NCBI RefSeq assembly: GCF_052857255.1
Contig: NC_135505.1
Location: 53,928,792-53,992,791 of the forward strand
Length of the DNA stretch: 64,000 nucleotides
Source: Amblyomma americanum
Lineage: Eukaryota > Arthropoda > Arachnida > Ixodida > Ixodidae
Direction: 5' to 3'
Shown here: one piece after another, positions 32,226 through 44,155 of the stretch
How positions within the stretch are numbered: position 1 is the first letter of the stretch
How the letters are laid out: each line of letters begins with the position of its first letter
Position numbers and translations under genes: made by a program
The notes under the pieces: generated by a model
The model's database searches: none
Seen by the model: the letters and a program-made list of their open reading frames with translations, nothing else
Told to the model about the DNA's origin: nothing

Positions 32226-34897
32226 GGAGAGATAAATGGTTTGGCCTTACCGGTGGTCCCCAGAGGATTGACAGGTTTTCCTGCAGAGGAGGAACAGGGC
32301 GTGCACTATATAGGCGGTGCTGAGCATTCTTTTATTTGTGGTTGCATACAGCTTCATGGCTTTCGCATGACGTGCAACATTTCGGATGCACTCATCCAGT
32401 AAAAGAAAAGAAGAATTTGATATTCTTTTAATATTTAAGTTTATTTGTTTCATTCTGATTAACAGGAACCGGAGCAAAGGCAAAAGGCAAGAAGCGTGAC
32501 GAAGGCCTCTGCTCCATATGCAGTCAGCAGTCAGGCATCAGAAACATACAATTGATCATTTGCAGAAAAGCGAGCGCCGCTTGCCGTGCAAACAGAGAAG
32601 CGCCGCCGGCACTTTTGGTTGGAAAGGGGCTCTCGAGCAAGCATGCGCAAAGCAGGGTTCAGCAGTTCACGTGCGCTTGTTTTGTTGTTATAGTGTCGTT
32701 TATTTGCCGGTAAGTTGTGTCTGCTAACGAAAGAATATGATGGAAGAGGAAAACATCCCATTTCCGTTTTTAGAAATGGGGTGGGGTGAAGAGTTTGCAC
32801 GTTGTAGACTGAAAAACGACCATGTGTGGCAATAACTACACTCTGCTACCTCAACAAAACGCCGACTGAAAGTGAAAATGTGCTTGAATGTGACCTATGC
32901 TCGGGCGAGAGTGACGGTATAATGGGATGTACTTTCGTAATGCGCACAGAAGTTTACGTTTGCGCTTCCTTGATAGGGCAGGAGTTTCTGCTAACTTAAA
33001 ACAACACCTTTCGCCTCCGGGCACGCTTAGCTGATTAGTAAACGACCCACTGTACTATCTCAATCCCGGCTCATGCTGATATGGCAGAGGGTTGCTTTGC
33101 GTACTAACGGGCCGCGGGAGTGTTAGAATACGCGGATATACGCGAAGCTGTGCTCGGCCGTGCTGCCGCTATTCAAGTAGTACATTTTAGCATTTATGGT
33201 GAATGTTCATACTAGTATATATAATTCGGTTTTCCTGCGTCGGTGGCAAAACTCTTCTAGAACGACCGAGTTGTGTGTACTTGGCAGTAAGCGCAAAATA
33301 AAGAAGCAACACCCGTTTCGAAACGTGCTGGACGTGCGCATTACTGTCCCCATCAACGGGTTCGTCTTTTGCGCCTTGTATCACGTCGCGGCCATTAGTA
33401 CATACAAGTCTCGCTGTTGCAAAACGCGTTGCAGTTACGTCAGTTGCGTGGCAGTTACAGTTCATATCAGTCGTTGCACTAAAGCGCAGGAATGCACGGC
33501 CGGCTCATGTTTTCCAACCGAAAACCAAACCGCCTATAGAGGGCGCTGCCTGCGCCTTCACCACGCATTCGCAGAAACTTCTCCGCAAATGGTCAATTGG
33601 TTCGATTTTTAGAGGACAAAAAGGACAAAACAAACACTGAAAAGCCATGAATGCTAGCGAAAAACTACAAATAGAACAAGAACTACATATGCAACTACAA
33701 TTGCGAGCAATTGATACCCTCTTTAAGAGACAAAAGGGATAAAAAAAGCAACGCTGAAAGGCCATAAATGTTAGCAAAAAACAATAAAAATAAATAAAAT
33801 GTATTCAATGTTTTCTTCCAGTATTACGTTCTTAAGGAACTTTTTGGAAATTGGCTTGCTGAAATCAAGTAGTCTTTCAGCGTGATTAGTAGAGACGGTG
33901 TTTGGAACTGTACGTGTAAAAAAAAACATTCATTTCAAGAATGTCTTGGCCATTGTTACCAGTGGTCTTGGTTTAATACCACTGGCCACACAAAGAAGTG
34001 ACGAGTAAACATTGAATGTTTTCTGGACTTCTGGCGCAAACATTATATCGAAAGCCCACTAAAGGCACAGAAGAGTGCTGAGAGTGTCTTTAGTAATGCT
34101 TACTTCTTCTAAGCATACATAAAATTTTGTAGCTTCCAGGACGTGTTCTTCCTCGTACATTACTGCAAGGTAGGAAGCGGTGGCAGCCGGTTCCTGCGGC
34201 AGGAAAATTTTCCCCATTAGTCAGTACACTTTCAAAACAAACATGTCATCAAAAAAGAACACTTCACTGCCTTATATTAAAGCCATGTTAAAACATTGTG
34301 CACTGACGCTAGTTTATGTCAAGTGTTTTGCAAGTCTTTCTGCAGGCGAATGAAGATTCCGCATTTCACTTTACAAAGCATGTCACACAACACTAATACA
34401 ATGAATCTGTGCATTCTTGGAGAGCTTGCCTAACATCAAACATATAGAGCTGTTTCATGCGCACTGTTGCATATCATACCCGACTAAAATATGGCCGCTG
34501 TGCCTTGGTCTTCAATTTGTAGCCCCAAAACTATTGCTGCACCTCAGCCGCTTGCACCTGTATGTGTGAGACAGAACACACCTGTTTTGTGTTTTTTTTT
34601 CTGCCTGTCTTTGCTCTTAGTTCTTATGATGTTGAAATTATAGTTTGATACAACTAAGAATGCAGCAGTGACTGCCGCTCAGAAAAGGCCCCCAGCAATG
34701 GCTTTGACTGGTTCTCATTGCATCAGTGTTAATCCCATAGTGTTAAATCGAAGGTAAATGGCATCGATGAAATGAATTAACCCCAACATCATAACAATCA
34801 GTTAACGTCATTGGAACTTCTTTTGAGGGGATATGCAGCTGCATTCTTGAGTTGCATCTGACTAAAGCCGAATTCTTTGAATCAAGTTAATGTTGTA
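32226..34897. other. No recognised gene; minor repeats
   Basis: Short frames (for example plus 33196-33612 and minus 32247-32483) show no known family. A direct repeat of about 60 bp is described separately. A CCTATAGAGGGCGCTGCC motif near 33532 resembles a CTCF-type site. Confidence 0.45.
33608..33785 (+). repeat. Direct repeat of about 60 bp, 115 bp apart
   Basis: The block TTAGAGGACAAAAAGGACAA...CCATGAATGCTAGCGAAAAAC (33608-33665) recurs in diverged form at about 33723-33785. The unit is A-rich and non-coding. Confidence 0.65.
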
Positions 34898-35125
34898 TAT
34901 TAGTTGTCCCAGCTAACATTAGCGAAGGGTAAAAAATAAATTATTTGAGACAGGCGAGTTAAACCAGTTGCATATTGGTGACAGCCTTCTTGCACACCAC
35001 AGGCAATTTATTGTTTTGCAACTAACTATTTAGTTTACTTATATGAATTATAAATATTTATTTTAGACGGCAAATTGCATTTGAAGAGTTGTCAAGCACT
35101 TTCAGAAACCTCCATTCCATCATTT

Positions 35126-35377
35126 CCGGTTTAGGGTTTGGTTTATGGTTTATGGGGGTTTAACGTCCCAAAGCGACTAAGGCTATGAGAGACGCGGTGG
35201 TGAAGGGTTCCGGAAATTTCAACCACCTGGGGTTTTTTAACATGCACTGACATCGCACAGCCCACGGGCCTCTAGAATTTTGGCTCCATCGAAATTCGAC
35301 CACTACAGCAGGGATCGAGCCCGCGTCTTTCGAGCCAGCAGCCGAGTGCTATAACCACTGAGCCACTGCAATGGTTG
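35126..35377 (-). mobile_element. tRNA-derived SINE (Ruka-like) with 9-bp target duplication
   Basis: Minus-oriented copy of the same SINE as at 16.0 kb, with the B-box complement GGGATCGAGC at 35311-35320 and box A complement at about 35351-35368. It is flanked by CCATCATTT at 35117-35125 and 35378-35386, a direct target-site duplication consistent with LINE-mediated insertion. It interrupts the left arm of the inverted-repeat element, whose arm sequence continues after the second CCATCATTT, so the SINE is younger than that element. Confidence 0.9.
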
Positions 35378-35414
35378 CCATCATTTACGATAAAAATCCG
35401 TCACAGGTGTCTGT

Positions 35415-35790
35415 TTCCCAGCTCCAAAGAAAGTCTGCTAAATACAAAAACAAACTCCGTGACTAGCGCATTCGCAAACCACGATCGTGCTGCTCTCAAG
35501 CATAATTTGAACAAACAAAATCGCCTGCAGTCTTGACTCGACAGCCCCGCACCACCGGCAGGCCGATATTGGCGGTGGTTTCTCGTCTTCGTCAGCCAGT
35601 TTGCAGACATTACTGTGCGAGTTGGCGCCGCCAAGATATCGACCTGCCGCTCGGGCTGGGCTGTCGAGTCAAGGCTGCAGGTGATTCGATCGTTCAAACC
35701 AGGCTTGAGAGCAGCACAATCGTGGCGCGCGAATACGCTAGTCACGCAGTTTATTTTAGTATTTCGTGGGCTTTCGTTCACACAAAGCAG
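35415..35790. repeat. Long imperfect palindrome at the LINE 5' end
   Basis: Each arm contains GTGACTAGCGYATTCG or its complement, CACGATYGTGCTGCTCTCAAG, and CTTGACTCGACAGCC. The arms differ at roughly one base in five to ten by eye, and the centre is near 35,600. Confidence 0.8.
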
Positions 35791-35810
35791 AATCTTCCCG
35801 CATGGTGACA

Positions 35811-37484
35811 GTTAAACAACGAAATTTAGACAATAAGTGGATGTCTTCCGCAATACTGGAAGCCATTAAAGAAAAGGATCTGCTCTGGGCTCGATCAAGA
35901 CGTGCCCCAAACTGTTCTCAGCTACGACTGCAGTTTAAACGTGAACGAAACCGTGTCAATGCCATGATCCGTCTGGCCAAGCGCAACCACTTTAGGTCTC
36001 AGTTTAATGACGCACGTTTTAACAGCAAGAAAACATGGTCATTGGTGAATAGTCTGAAAGGAGGGAGCGCTGCTATCTACAATGATACATATTTCATCTC
36101 GCATTTTCATAAAGATGGACAGAGCATTGCGAATGACTTCAACAATTTTTTTTCTCTGGTCTCTGGTGCATCTCGAACCCCTCCTACCGACTTTCCTATG
36201 CCTCTCAGTGTGATGGAATCTGCTTTCCTTCCTGATTTTACTGAAAGTGATTTAAGGTGTATACTTTTCAGTCTTAAACGTAGCAAATCTCCTGGTCATG
36301 ACGGCCTCACGATTTCTGAATTGTGCAGAAACTTTGAAGTGATTAAAGGTGTTCTACTAGTTATCCTTAACACTATCAGTTCTACTGGTATAATACCTGC
36401 TTCAATGAAAATTGCTAAAGTTATACCTTTGTACAAGGGTGGCTCCAGAAACATTATGAGTAATTACCGACCTATCTCTATTCTACCATGCATTGGCCAA
36501 ATTTTTGAGAAGCATCTATTAGTCACCATGACGAATTTTTTGAATACGCACAGTGTTCTATCACCTTGTCAGTACGGCTTTATAGCAGGAAAAGGAACAA
36601 CGGTTCTTCTTGAAGAATTCTCTGACGTGCTAAATTCAGCTTTTGATAAGAATCAAGTCGCATGTTCTCTTTTTCTGGACGTAAGCAAGGCTTTTGATAG
36701 CATCTGCCACGTTCTTTTGCTTGATAAACTTTCTGCGCTGGGATTTCGAGGTTCGTTTTTAGAACTGCTTACTAACTTTTTACAAGATAGGCGCCAATAT
36801 GTGTCGATTTCAAGATTCCATAGCGATTTCACGGCAATTACCTCTGGAGTCCCGCAGGGTTCTATATTGAGTCCTTTATTATTCAATCTATACGTTAACG
36901 ACCTTGCTACCAGTGTGCCACCTTTGCTGTTTCAGTATGCTGATGACACTGTTATTGTTGCATGTGCAAAGAAATACACTGATACTGTTACAGCACTACA
37001 GATAGCAGCTATTAAAGTCATGGACTGGTTTAAGTTTAATCTTATTAATGTTAATACTTTTAAAACAAAACTGATCTGTTTTCATAACCCATTAAAACAA
37101 GTTGAATTGACTGACCCTGTTTATTTGCATACTTCCTCTTGTTTTAATTGCAACTGTGTACCAGTAAAATATGCGCATTCGGTCAAATATCTTGGCCTGA
37201 TCTTCGACAGCGATCTCTCTTGGAACTCGCACCTTTCTTTTGTTTGCCAAAGGCTTCGTGCTGTATCGTGTGTCCTGTATAACATCAGATATTTTATGCC
37301 TTTTTCTGTCCGTAAATGTGTTGCACATGCTCTAGCCTATAGTGTACTTAGGTACGGAATTACTGTTTATGGTCATTGCACAGTTCGCTGGCAACGCAGG
37401 GTGAATTCGCTTTTGCGTTTGCTTCTAAAGAATATTGCTTACGACCTGTCCATTGGTAATGACATTGATATTTTAGAAGACTAA
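35811..37484 (+). pseudogene. Reverse transcriptase of RT-only LINE, C-terminal frameshift
   Basis: The open frame covers 35766-37484. Real LINE coding probably continued from further 5', and the coordinate given starts where a TVKQRNLDNKWMSS stretch resembles related elements. RT motifs: SPGHDGLTISEL (about 36290), NYRPISILPCIGQIFEK (36463-36515), motif A FLDVSKAFDS (36672-36702), motif B SGVPQGSILSPLLFNLYVND (36845-36905) and motif C FQYADDTVIV (36930-36960), all catalytic residues present. The frame ends at 37484, but in the next frame LPSFNSLLTETIVLKHFWYS and LRPKYRYCIPRSSTRYGKRT continue to TAG at 37759. A small indel near 37475-37485 therefore truncates the thumb/C-terminus. Confidence 0.85.
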
Positions 37485-38294
37485 AGCTTCCAAGTTTTAA
37501 CTCTTTATTAACAGAAACTATTGTGCTAAAACACTTCTGGTACAGTCAGTTCACCGTTCCATATGTTCCTGCTCGGGATTTAAGACCAAAATACCGTTAT
37601 TGCATTCCTCGCTCCTCAACCCGGTACGGAAAGCGCACACGCCATTACTATGTACCTGCCTGTTTCAATAGCTTGCCACCTACTGTACTCCGCATGAAAA
37701 CTAAATACACCCTGAAAAAAACTTTGCGGTATGTCTCCGCGCTGCTTCCTGCCCCGTAGTTATTTCATCTATTTATTGTATTAATTTCAAATTACTGTAA
37801 TCTCTCTTGATGTTGTAATAGTTATATATTTGTTTCACTATGTTTTGGTGACCTTTTTCTTTTGCAAAGTTCATTGCAACGTCTCTATTTTCCTTTGTTT
37901 TGCCAATGTTCGCTGTCTGCCAGGCGCTGCCACTCAAGCCCTTTGAGGCTTTGGTAGGCCTGATTTATGTTGTCTGGCAATTGACATGAATAAAAGTTCT
38001 ATCTATCTATCTATCTATCTAGTTCGAGCCGGGAAAAAAGATGCACGTGAGGGTTTCTTTATCATAATTGATAAAAATGGGGGTTTTTGAAGGTGCTCAA
38101 CAACTCTTGAAATGCAATTTGTTGTCTACAATTAATGTTTATTAATTTAGGTAACTAAATTATTAATTACTTGCGAAACAAAACATTGCCTGTGGTGCAC
38201 AAGATGTCTGTCACAAATATGCAACTGGTTTTACTCGCCTGTCTCTAATAATTTTTTTAACGTGTCGCTCCAGTTAGCAGGGACACCCAGTATA

Positions 38295-40365
38295 TCAATA
38301 CATATGGTGGAATTTGACTCTGAATGCAAAAAGTGTTTGTGTCGACACAGGTTTTGATTCAAGTCACGATTTCTCAGGGTAAATTTAAACACGATTTGCT
38401 CGTGAAAAGGGCGAAGTAGAGTTTGAAAAGCCTCATCCCAGCGCAAACCCCCGTCAGACAATAGGCACAATAAAGGCTTTACTATGACTGCATAAATTTT
38501 TTTTGATCAATGAAACGATGTAGGAAAGCAGAATTGAAGTAGCACAGGAAAATACAAGTGCTGACTTTGAGCCGTCCTGTAGTAATTATGTCTAATTTCA
38601 ACTTCACTGGCCACCACTGTGCACAAATCATGTTTTTTGCTGAATATTTTTTTACGATTCATAATTACGACCACTTGCCTTATGAAAAACTCTGCTTGGA
38701 AACAAAAGTGTCCGTAATAAGATGCACAACTGCACTGACTGTTTTATTGACTGTTCTATTGGTCTACAGAAATAACCCTGGGACACAAATTCTGTCAATG
38801 AACAATTCTCGAATAAAGATTACTTTTGAGAAAAAAGAGAGGTTGAGGTATTATGTCGGTGCTTATTGGCTGACATGATACCACGGAATCCTTGCCAACA
38901 CATAAAATATCTTGGAGACTCGTAATGTGAGAGTTCTTTCAGAACAGCGGATTAGTTTTTGACAGTGCGTCCACACCTGTCATAGCCCAGCTTGCTAGAC
39001 TATTGCAACAAAATATGCTCCAATTCATTGCAGTAGTGCAACTGCTGCTAATAGATCACCTGAGCAAAGCAAGGGCTAGCTTGGCCCCTCATGTGCAAAG
39101 AAAACCACTCTGCAGCATCTTGCTATTGTGACATTCGCCTTGTTAGCTCTTTTTATGAGGGCGGTCGTGGGGCCATCCCCGAGAATGTAAGAGCTATAGC
39201 TTTTACATTCTCGGGGATGGCCCCACGACCGGCACACAAAAGTCTTGTGTCATGAATAGCTGCAGTGCTTCTGTGTTAGCAATCATTGAACAGGTCTGCG
39301 TGCACTTTCATGAATAACAAGCAAGAAAAAGACATGCAGTCTTAGTCACTTCACAACCTGTGACAATTTTTCGGAGCATTTTTTTAATAAACAGATGTGT
39401 TTGCCGATTGAGGAAATTCACTGGGTCCAGATTACTACCCTCAAGATGCTGGTCATTATTAATGTTTGAAAAATATTTATGCACCTAAGTAACGTATCCT
39501 AATTTCAAGAAAGCAACTTTCGAATATAAATTATCAACGCCTAACTCTTTGAGCGCAAGCACCAAATTCTAACAAAATCTGACTACAGTTGTAAATTGTA
39601 ACATAAAAGTACCAGGATTGCGAAATAAATGCACAACGGATCGTGGAATCAGGTTTTGCTTCGAAAACGAACATTCTGAAAGACGAGATATTTGGGACAA
39701 AATGTAATGGATGAAAATCGTGGTGGTTGTGGTGCCAAGCCCACTGCTTTGAAATACTATTAAAACTGTGTTCCTTAGTTGGAAAAAGAAAGCATCACAT
39801 TTACAACACGAAAAGTACTCAGTTCACAAAAATAAAGGAATTACTGCAAGGCATAGGGCATTCTCAGAATAAGCTTCTATGATGCTGCATACGCAGTTGA
39901 GTTCATAGCTCCCGAAGGGGTTAATATCAGGTAAGAGAGCTCCCAAATAATTCATTTTAGTCAGCTGCTTTTTGCCTAATTTTGAAACATTTCTGCATGC
40001 CATGCCACCTGATCATGTAATGCCAGGTTATGATAAATGAAATCACGTTTTTTTTCTTGCAGAACCATGCGCTACGTCCCAAAATATGAAGTGGCGATCA
40101 ATAGATGATCAATGAGCATTTTTTATAACTGTGTGCATCATGTACAAAGAAAACTGTTCTACTGGAGCTAAGCCATGCCACACTGCTTTCAAAATAACCA
40201 TGATAGGCTGCCTTCCATTGTGAAGTGTAGACAGCATTCACACCATTGCCATGACTACATTACGAAAGTGAACCAGAGGACAATTATACTTACTTTCATA
40301 GCAAGATATGTTTCAGTTATGCGAAATCTGAACTACAAGCAAGCAGGATATCCCAAGTTTTGTGA
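38295..40365. other. AT-rich unique sequence without recognised gene
   Basis: Nothing coding is recognised; the longest frame (plus, 38558-38878, 106 codons) has no known motif. The notable feature is a perfect hairpin at 39162-39231, listed separately. Confidence 0.5.
39162..39231. repeat. Perfect 29-bp inverted repeat with 12-nt loop
   Basis: The left arm 39162-39190 (CGGTCGTGGGGCCATCCCCG...) and right arm 39203-39231 are exact reverse complements. The loop GAGCTATAGCTT itself contains AGCTATAGCT. The arm is GC-rich inside AT-rich DNA. Confidence 0.95.
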
Positions 40366-40809
40366 TTAACCAGCAAAGCAGGCAGGAGCAAAGAATTCGG
40401 TACTTCTCTGAAAAATGGTGTGAACATGTGACAGCAGCAGTTTGGCACCAGCTGTAAGGCCCATTTCCACCCTGCATTTGGCCACCTGTCTAAGCACTAA
40501 GTTCTCTGTGTCCTCAATGTGTATTGTGAGAGCATACAAGACCTCTCTATGCTGGCTCATTACTTAACAGTTATGACAGACACAAGTAGGAAGAGAAATG
40601 ACTCCGCCCTCTCCTTCACAAGGCAGGGCAGGAGAAACACTGATGACATGATCATGATTTCTGAAATGAGAAAAACCCGGATTTGCAGTATCAGAACAGT
40701 GCCATAATGAGCAATGACAATATAAGATCGAAAACTCCAATTCTATACTTATTTCAAATTGCGATGCAACAAACACTAAAAAGTTAATTGGCTAAGACGT
40801 ATGTAGCTA

Positions 40810-41103
40810 AGTCCTAAAGTGCTTGAAGAGCTTCCTTTGATCTGTTACCAAAGTAGTGGCTATTAAATGCAAATACATCATTTTGGCACTATGCAGAGTG
40901 CTTTGACCTTTCAGTTTATTTTTGTTACTTTTTTGTTGAATCTCTGAAGAGCATCCGAGTCTCTCTTCAACAGTTCGAACCATTTCTTCAAGGTTCCGTT
41001 TTTTCCTAGCAACTTCGAGCGTTTTTTCTGAAAAGCGTGCGAGCTCGCTTTTAAACTTCTCACGCAGTGAGGTGTTCGTGATCATATGGAATTCCATGTG
41101 AAC
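40810..41103 (-). CDS. SAMD3-like exon 7 (C-terminal block)
   Basis: Acceptor TTTTTGCAG, then VHMEFHMITNTSLREKFKSE and LARFSEKTLEVARKKRNLEE with strong helical/coiled-coil character. A region ending TDQRKLFKHFRT and a stop at about 40,807 follows. The final residues may instead splice to a further exon near 40.38-40.56 kb (minus, containing YALTIHIEDTENLVL). Confidence 0.55.
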
Positions 41104-43284
41104 CTGCAAAAACGGAACAGAGGGAAACATCACGCGTGTATGATTTTTAAACACTAATGTAGCACACAAAGCAAATGAACAAGGTCTGAAGGGAAGCCTC
41201 AGCGTGCTAGCTATCCATAAGAGTTGAAAGGAAGCGTCAGGGTGCAAACTAATGTTTTCACAAAAGGAGTTGTCTTCACAGTTAGTTCAAAATTGCACGC
41301 TAAAGCCACAAGTCAGCATATTAGCAAGTAATTAAAAAACACATGCAAAACAACTTGAACGCCCTCTAAGTAGGCAGTGCTGAGAAGGCAGCGAGCTCTT
41401 TTGTTGAGCGGCGGGCCTTTTTAAGATGAAGCAGTATGAGCATTTGCATGAGCCCCACAATAGTACTGTCTTTACTATATTAAAACATTGACACTCACTT
41501 TCAATACAACAAAGCGTTGCTTCTCACCGTAAACCCTGTTGTTTTATTGCTAACTTGCCAGCTAGGCGGCACTATTCCCCTTTTCAAAAAAGATGCTCTG
41601 CCACTACTTTGACGCTTACAAGGTACTGTGGTGCGTCAGCGATGTTAACTATGAATCTTTCGAGGCTATGTCGCGCAACTGCGACACTGACAGTCCAGCT
41701 CTGATATTGTGCATGTTATACACATTATACCATACTATACGTGGTTGAGTGGTCACACACTTCAGTTGTGACTATTTGCTCCGTTTTCTACCTCTCTTTG
41801 TTTTCTCTTTGACCCCAAAAGTGATTGTGAAGTCGTTGGCGTCACACCAATGCTGTTCTCTTTTCGATGGGGGAATAACCCCGCCTAGCATTGTCACATG
41901 GTGTGTAGGTAAATTGGAAGAAGATGTAGTGCTTGCTCTATATGTTATCCACTTGCCTGGCTGCTTGTAATAAAACAACCTAACAAATACGTGAAAATTT
42001 CGTTCACGAAGACAACCTAGTTTCAATAGTATCCCGACCACTTTTGTCCTTGATCTCTAAGCACCTTCAGGTACCGTACCAAGCTTTGATGTTGCGCACT
42101 ACTTAGGACTACCGTGCAGTATCAACATGGCCAAGACGAGAAAAAATTAGCTGAGCTTTAACGATTGCTGAACCTGGTTAGAGAGTGAAAGCTGTGGTGT
42201 ATCGGGCAAGTAGATGCGGCTTGGCATCTGTAACTTCGAGTGCGTGCCGTACAATGGATGGGCGGCGCGCCCACCCTGCCACTTTGGCTGGTGGCACTTA
42301 AGTTAATGGTTGATCATGATAAGTTGGTCACCTAATGAATGCTGCGGTCTATTCTACCGCCCTCTATCGGCAAATTGAAAGGTTAAGCGGTGCGACACCA
42401 TGGTGGACCAAATATGGTAAGGCCTATAGCCACACTTGACCTCTGGCTTACTTGAAGGTTAACCGGCAGCCACACGGCGAAATAGGCTTTATCTAGCATA
42501 GAGAATCTTTCACTTCAAAAGGGTTTAAACACGCCACCGCCTGTGTTTGCGTCCTTTTCTCGTCTCGTCCATGCTACTACTGCCTTGTAGTCCCAAGTTA
42601 CAGAACCAACTAGCCAGCCACTATTTTTATGCACAATGCAGTTCTGCAACACCATTAATTTTTTTGTATAGGAGCTTTCCACCATTAACCGGATGAGTCA
42701 AAAAACAGTCTCAGCACCCAGTAACTATGTGGCCTTAATAGCACATAGCTGGCATATCTCATCACCAATGTTCAAATTTGGAGCACAGCAGCCTTTCCAC
42801 ACTTGATTGATGATTACTTGTTATTACAACCAGTTTTTAGCTCTGGCCGGTGTCAGAAGGAAACTATTTCTAGCACACATCTTTGTTAACTGACTTTTTT
42901 AGATAATAAATGAACCAGTGCATTGCATTGTTCTGCTCCCTTTTACAGCCGCATGTTGTCTCCTTGTCCATTTTCATCTTCAAGTCAAGTGCGAAATGGC
43001 TGCTGTGCTCCAAATGTGAACATAGGTGATGAGATAAGCCAGCTATGTACTATTAGGTCCATATAGCCATTTTAGTCACAGCAACACAAGAAACCTAAGC
43101 ACTATATATAGACCAGTAAGTGCTAAAATAAAATTAGCAGCCCATGGGAATTATCTACGGGAAGTGCTATCAAAGTAACTTGTGATGTTAACTTTTCAGT
43201 TGTAGCTTTGAGACAACATGCTAGGTGGCCAAGGGAACAAATAAGCCTGTAAGTGCTAAATAATTGCAATGGAGCAGTATTTAC
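41104..43284. other. Intron of the SAMD3-like gene
   Basis: AT-rich, without recognised gene. A CCGCCCTCTATCGGC motif at about 42359 resembles in reverse the TAGAGGGCG motif at 33.53 kb. Confidence 0.4.
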
Positions 43285-43498
43285 CATCTCGCTCAAGGCG
43301 AGGCCCGGGTATTTACCGACTATCACCATGATGGGTGGAGCGCTATTAGCAATCCACTTTCTGCGGTCTTGAAATGTCCTCGCCATGCAGTCGGAAATCA
43401 GAGTAAAATCTGGCTTTGGATGTGGCCAGCTCTCTCTTCCTAGCCTCAATGTGGCTGGCAATAGAATCTTCGTCTTCGCCATCATCAAGATTACAAAT
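43285..43498 (-). pseudogene. SAMD3-like exon 6 with frameshift
   Basis: After TTGTTTAG one frame reads ICNLDDGEDEDSIASHIEAR and KREL. From about 43,430 the family reading continues in the next frame as KPDFTLISDCMARTFQDRRK, WIANSAPPIMVIVGKYPGL, ALSEM, up to a GTAAAT donor. A one-base indel near 43,420-43,440 breaks the exon, unless it is a sequencing error. Confidence 0.6.
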
Positions 43499-43589
43499 CT
43501 AAACAAATTCAGGCATAAAATACATCAGGAGAGGTAAAATTCACATTCATTACCTAAACCGAATTGCCAATACATATAGCAGAAGGACG

Positions 43590-43727
43590 TGAAGCTCCGT
43601 GAATGGTAGGAGGAGTGTCGAGTGCCGTCGTCCTCCGCCTCTTTAGAGCATTACTTTCTCCAGATGCCAGCCTGAGTTTCCTCCTCTCAAACTTCGCTTT
43701 GAAACGAAGACCTTCACGCCATGAGTC
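43590..43727 (-). CDS. SAMD3-like exon 5
   Basis: Acceptor TTTTCAG, then DSWREGLRFKAKFERRKLRL, a polar spacer and ALKRRRTTALDTPP. The basic tract may be a nuclear localisation signal. The 3' border is not clear. Confidence 0.6.
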
Positions 43728-44079
43728 CTGAAAATTGCCTCATTGTCATATTGTCTAAGCATCATATCTTAGGTTTTATAGAACAAGGCATGTATCATAC
43801 ATGGCTTCTACACTTGTGGTAAAACTCTAGTAGAGTATGGAATGACACTACAGTTTTAGCACAAGTGTAAATCCATATATTGCAGAAAACTTGAAAAGAA
43901 AGCTTTATGGCAATAAACTTGTGATTGTTGTTTATTTTAGACAGGAATTCACATCAGAGTGCACTGATTATGGTGGGCATTTGTTGGATGCATCTGATCT
44001 TTGCAACTAAGTCTACCAATCAAGATCGATTGTGTTCCTATTTGTAAAAGCACACCATAAACAACTGATGGTTGCTTAC

Positions 44080-44155
44080 ATACCCTCTCTCTGTAGCATC
44101 TGCCAAAACGGGAAATTTCGCAACAAGTGCCTTGGCCCCCTCTTCATGAAGCTTC
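44080..44155 (-). CDS. SAMD3-like exon 4
   Basis: Acceptor CCCTAG, then KLHEEGAKALVAKFPVLADA and TERGY, then donor GTAAGC. It joins in phase to exon 5, giving TERGY-DSWREGL, which supports both borders. Confidence 0.65.

Larger units (their letters stand above)
35411..38025 (+). mobile_element. RT-only LINE (CR1/L2-like), 5' truncated and 5' inverted
   Basis: Non-LTR element lacking RNase H and, in this copy, the endonuclease. It ends with AATAAA (37989-37994) and an ATCT tetranucleotide tail (37997-38021), a 3' end style seen in CR1/L2-like LINEs. Its first about 380 bp form a diverged palindrome (arms about 35415-35590 and 35620-35790), as produced by twin priming or inverted duplication. 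It sits in the loop of the 34.9-38.3 kb inverted-repeat element. Confidence 0.8.
34898..38294. mobile_element. Foldback/MITE-like element with long inverted arms
   Basis: The left arm (34898-35125 plus 35387-35410) and right arm (about 38030-38294) are imperfect inverted repeats of about 250 bp. Shared blocks include the outer TTGTCCCAGCTAAC / GTTAGCAGGGACA, GAGACAGGCGAGT.AAACCAG, CACCACAGGCAAT and CATTT.AAGAGTTGT. A SINE interrupts the left arm and an RT-only LINE fills the centre. No transposase is present, so it is non-autonomous. The arm type resembles very common tick repeats I recall, but no family name is assigned. Confidence 0.8.

Noticed and set aside
41749..42041. Coding exon of the SAMD3-like gene at 41.8-42.0 kb
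   Set aside because: The minus frame lacks any family motif and splice-like borders.
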